In this document: positions 4,783 to 6,502 of the stretch, piece after piece
How the letters are laid out: each line of letters opens with the position of its first letter
Numbering within the stretch: position 1 is the stretch's first letter
Origin: JAEYFP01 sp047602645
GTDB lineage: Bacteria; Bacillota; Clostridia; Lachnospirales; Lachnospiraceae
Reading direction: 5' to 3'
NCBI GenBank assembly: GCA_047602645.1
Contig: JASGGU010000130.1
Coordinates: forward strand, 1 to 6,502
Length of the DNA: 6,502 bases
Notes under the pieces: model-generated
Seen by the model: the letters and a program-made list of their open reading frames with translations, nothing else
Told to the model about the DNA's origin: nothing
Database searches by the model: none
Translations under genes and position numbers: made by a program

Positions 4783-5622
4783 ATGAAGGTTGGAGTGATC
4801 GGTGCAGGAACGATGGGTTCCGGTATTGCACAGGCATTTGTTATGACAGACGGTTATGAAGTATGTCTTTGTGACATTAAGACGGAGTATGCAGAAGGCG
4901 GAAAGGCTAAAATCCAGAAAAACATGGATTTTCTTGTAAGCAAGGAAAAGATTGCAAAAGAAAAAGCGGATGAAATCATGGGCAGGATTTCAACAGGCTT
5001 AAACGGTATCTGCACGGACTGCGATTTGATCATTGAGGTGGCTCTTGAGAAACTGGAAATCAAGCAGAGCATTTTCAAAGAGCTGATGGGAATTGTAAAG
5101 AAAGACTGTATGTTTGCATCCAATACCTCTTCTCTTTCCATTACAAAAATCGGCGAAGGACTTGACCGGCCGATGATTGGTATGCATTTCTTTAATCCTG
5201 CAGACAGAATGAAGCTTGTTGAGGTAATCAAGGGCGAGAACACGCCGCAGGAAATGGTAGATAAGATCAAGGAGATTTCTGTTGAAATCGGAAAGACTCC
5301 TGTAGAAGTAAAGGAAGCTCCGGGTTTTGTCGTAAACAGGATTCTCATTCCGATGATCAACGAAGCAATCGGTGTATTTGCTGCAGGAACAGCATCCGCA
5401 GAAGATATTGACATCGCGATGCAGCTTGGTGCATCTCACCCGATGGGACCTCTTCACTTGGGAGATTTGGTAGGTCTTGATATCTGCCTTGCAATCATGG
5501 AAGTACTCTATACGGAGACAAAGGATGAGAAATATGCGCCGCAGCCTCTTTTGAAGAAGATGGTAGAGGAGAAGAAGCTTGGCAGAAAGACAGGCATCGG
5601 TTTCTTTGACTATTCCAAATAA
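4783..5622 (+). CDS. hbd: 3-hydroxybutyryl-CoA dehydrogenase
   Basis: The protein has 279 aa, near the 280-282 of clostridial Hbd. It reduces acetoacetyl-CoA to 3-hydroxybutyryl-CoA. Residues 1-30 form a Rossmann start with GAGTMGSG (7-14); Asp31 closes the second strand, which usually means NAD(H) rather than NADP(H). Further motifs are ASNTSSLSI (112-120), GMHFFNPADRMKLVEVIKG with catalytic-type His135 and Glu147, and APGFVVNRILIPMINEA with Asn185. The C-terminal domain has HPMGPLHLGDLVGLD and ends LGRKTGIGFFDYSK, as in clostridial enzymes. AAGGAGG (4768-4774) is 8 nt from the ATG. It is third in the operon, 68 nt after crt. No frameshift or missing active-site residue is seen. Confidence 0.96.
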   Translation: MKVGVIGAGTMGSGIAQAFVMTDGYEVCLCDIKTEYAEGGKAKIQKNMDFLVSKEKIAKEKADEIMGRISTGLNGICTDCDLIIEVALEKLEIKQSIFKELMGIVKKDCMFASNTSSLSITKIGEGLDRPMIGMHFFNPADRMKLVEVIKGENTPQEMVDKIKEISVEIGKTPVEVKEAPGFVVNRILIPMINEAIGVFAAGTASAEDIDIAMQLGASHPMGPLHLGDLVGLDICLAIMEVLYTETKDEKYAPQPLLKKMVEEKKLGRKTGIGFFDYSK

Positions 5623-5673
5623 GCGGTATTATGCTTTAACAGATCTATAACAATAAAACATATCAATTAATAC

Positions 5674-5678
5674 GGAGG
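5674..5678 (+). promoter_or_regulatory. ribosome binding site of bcd
   Basis: GGAGG at 5674-5678 lies 9 nt before the ATG at 5688 and fixes the bcd start. TAATAC (5668-5673), touching it, could pair with GTATTA (5626-5631) across a 36-nt loop, a weak stem next to the site. No promoter or terminator is seen in the 65-nt hbd-bcd gap, so the two genes are probably co-transcribed. Confidence 0.7.
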
Positions 5679-5687
5679 AATTAAATC

Positions 5688-6502
5688 ATGGATTTTGCAT
5701 TAAGTAAAGAACATGAAATGGCCAGAACTCTTTTCAGGGATTTTGCCCAGAAGGAAGTAAAGCCATTGGCTCAGGAAGTGGATGAGACAGAAGTGTTCCC
5801 GAGAGGAACCGTTGAAAAAATGGCTAAGGCAGGATTTCTTGGAATTCCTGTACCGAAGGAGTACGGCGGACAAGGCTGTGATCCTTTGGCATACGCGATG
5901 TGCGTAGAGGAGCTTTCGAAGGTATGCGGTACGACAGGCGTTATTGTATCCGCACATACATCGCTTTGCTGCGATCCGATCATGGCTTACGGAACGGAAG
6001 AACAGAAGCAGAAATATTTGCCGTCTCTTGCAAAGGGGGAGAAAATCGGCGCTTTCGGTTTGACAGAACCGGGTGCCGGAACAGATGCACAAGGGCAGCA
6101 GACAAAGGCTGTGCTTGACGGTGACGAGTGGGTAGTTAACGGCTCCAAAATTTTCATTACAAACGGTAAAGAAGCTGATGTTTATGTTATTTTTGCTGTA
6201 ACCGGAACGATTGAAAAGCGCGGCAAGCTTATTAAGGAAATCTCTGCTTTTATTGTAGAAAAGGGCACACCCGGTTTTTCCTTTGGTACAAAGGAAAAGA
6301 AGATGGGTATCCGCGGATCTTCTACTTATGAACTTATTTTTACGGATTGCAGAATTCCGAAGGGAAATCTCCTTGGAAAAGAAGGAAAGGGCTTCGGTAT
6401 TGCAATGCATACGCTGGACGGCGGCCGTATCGGTATTGCGGCACAGGCACTCGGTCTTGCTGAAGGCGCTCTTGAGAATACAATTGCATACGTAAAAGAA
6501 AG
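5688..6502 (+). CDS. bcd: butyryl-CoA dehydrogenase, 3' end cut by window
   Basis: The frame is open from the ATG to the window end, giving 271 complete codons of a family of about 380. The enzyme is an FAD-containing acyl-CoA dehydrogenase that reduces crotonyl-CoA to butyryl-CoA, usually in a complex with EtfAB that couples this to ferredoxin reduction. Residues 1-115 form the N-terminal helical domain (MDFALSKEHEMARTLF at the start, VPKEYGGQG at 55-63). GAFGLTEPGAGTDAQGQQT (121-139) and SKIFITNG are the flavin- and substrate-binding beta-domain motifs. KMGIRGSSTYELIF and LDGGRIGIAAQALGLAEGAL (243-262) follow. The region with the catalytic glutamate lies past the window end and cannot be checked. 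It is fourth in the operon; etfB and etfA would be expected next. Confidence 0.93.
   Translation, partial: MDFALSKEHEMARTLFRDFAQKEVKPLAQEVDETEVFPRGTVEKMAKAGFLGIPVPKEYGGQGCDPLAYAMCVEELSKVCGTTGVIVSAHTSLCCDPIMAYGTEEQKQKYLPSLAKGEKIGAFGLTEPGAGTDAQGQQTKAVLDGDEWVVNGSKIFITNGKEADVYVIFAVTGTIEKRGKLIKEISAFIVEKGTPGFSFGTKEKKMGIRGSSTYELIFTDCRIPKGNLLGKEGKGFGIAMHTLDGGRIGIAAQALGLAEGALENTIAYVKE

Noticed and set aside
5700..6410. 236-codon - strand frame opposite bcd
   Set aside because: It lies wholly under bcd, whose + strand frame carries clear acyl-CoA dehydrogenase motifs; the - strand frame shows no domain.

Overview
The window looks like chromosomal DNA from an anaerobic, butyrate-forming Firmicute, most likely a Lachnospiraceae-type gut clostridium. 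The reasons are strong GGAGG-type ribosome binding sites, A-rich intergenic DNA, a long-form ribosome hibernation factor, and a thl-crt-hbd-bcd gene run whose proteins resemble the acetyl-CoA to butyryl-CoA enzymes of that group. All six genes are on the + strand. The assignment to family level is inference from remembered protein similarity.

Layout. Positions 1-636 contain no convincing gene. They hold a hairpin-rich GC/AT block (1-110), a very A-rich tract (about 180-420) with a run of DnaA-box-like 9-mers on the + strand, a weak candidate promoter, and a good extended -10 promoter for the first gene. Positions 637-1164 encode long HPF, followed by a strong intrinsic terminator (1180-1215). 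The 1216-1393 spacer holds a 34-bp direct repeat present twice, exactly 120 bp apart, flanking foldable DNA. Positions 1394-2488 encode MtnA, the methylthioribose-1-phosphate isomerase of methionine salvage. A 210-bp spacer then carries a TTGCAA/TGn-TAAAAT promoter and a leader hairpin.

From 2699 to the window end there is a probable operon: thl (acetyl-CoA acetyltransferase), crt (3-hydroxybutyryl-CoA dehydratase), hbd (3-hydroxybutyryl-CoA dehydrogenase) and bcd (butyryl-CoA dehydrogenase, cut by the window end). Two acetyl-CoA are condensed by Thl, reduced by Hbd, dehydrated by Crt and reduced again by Bcd. Bcd normally works with the electron-transferring flavoprotein EtfAB, expected just beyond the window. 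Gaps between these genes are 51-68 nt, each with its own ribosome binding site, and two of the three contain a perfect hairpin.

The genes are ordinary metabolic and housekeeping genes and I see no clearly new protein system. The points most worth a second look are the DnaA-box-like cluster upstream of hpf, the 120-bp-period repeat in front of mtnA, an Asp replacing the usual Gly in the oxyanion-hole loop of Crt, and the hairpins between operon genes.
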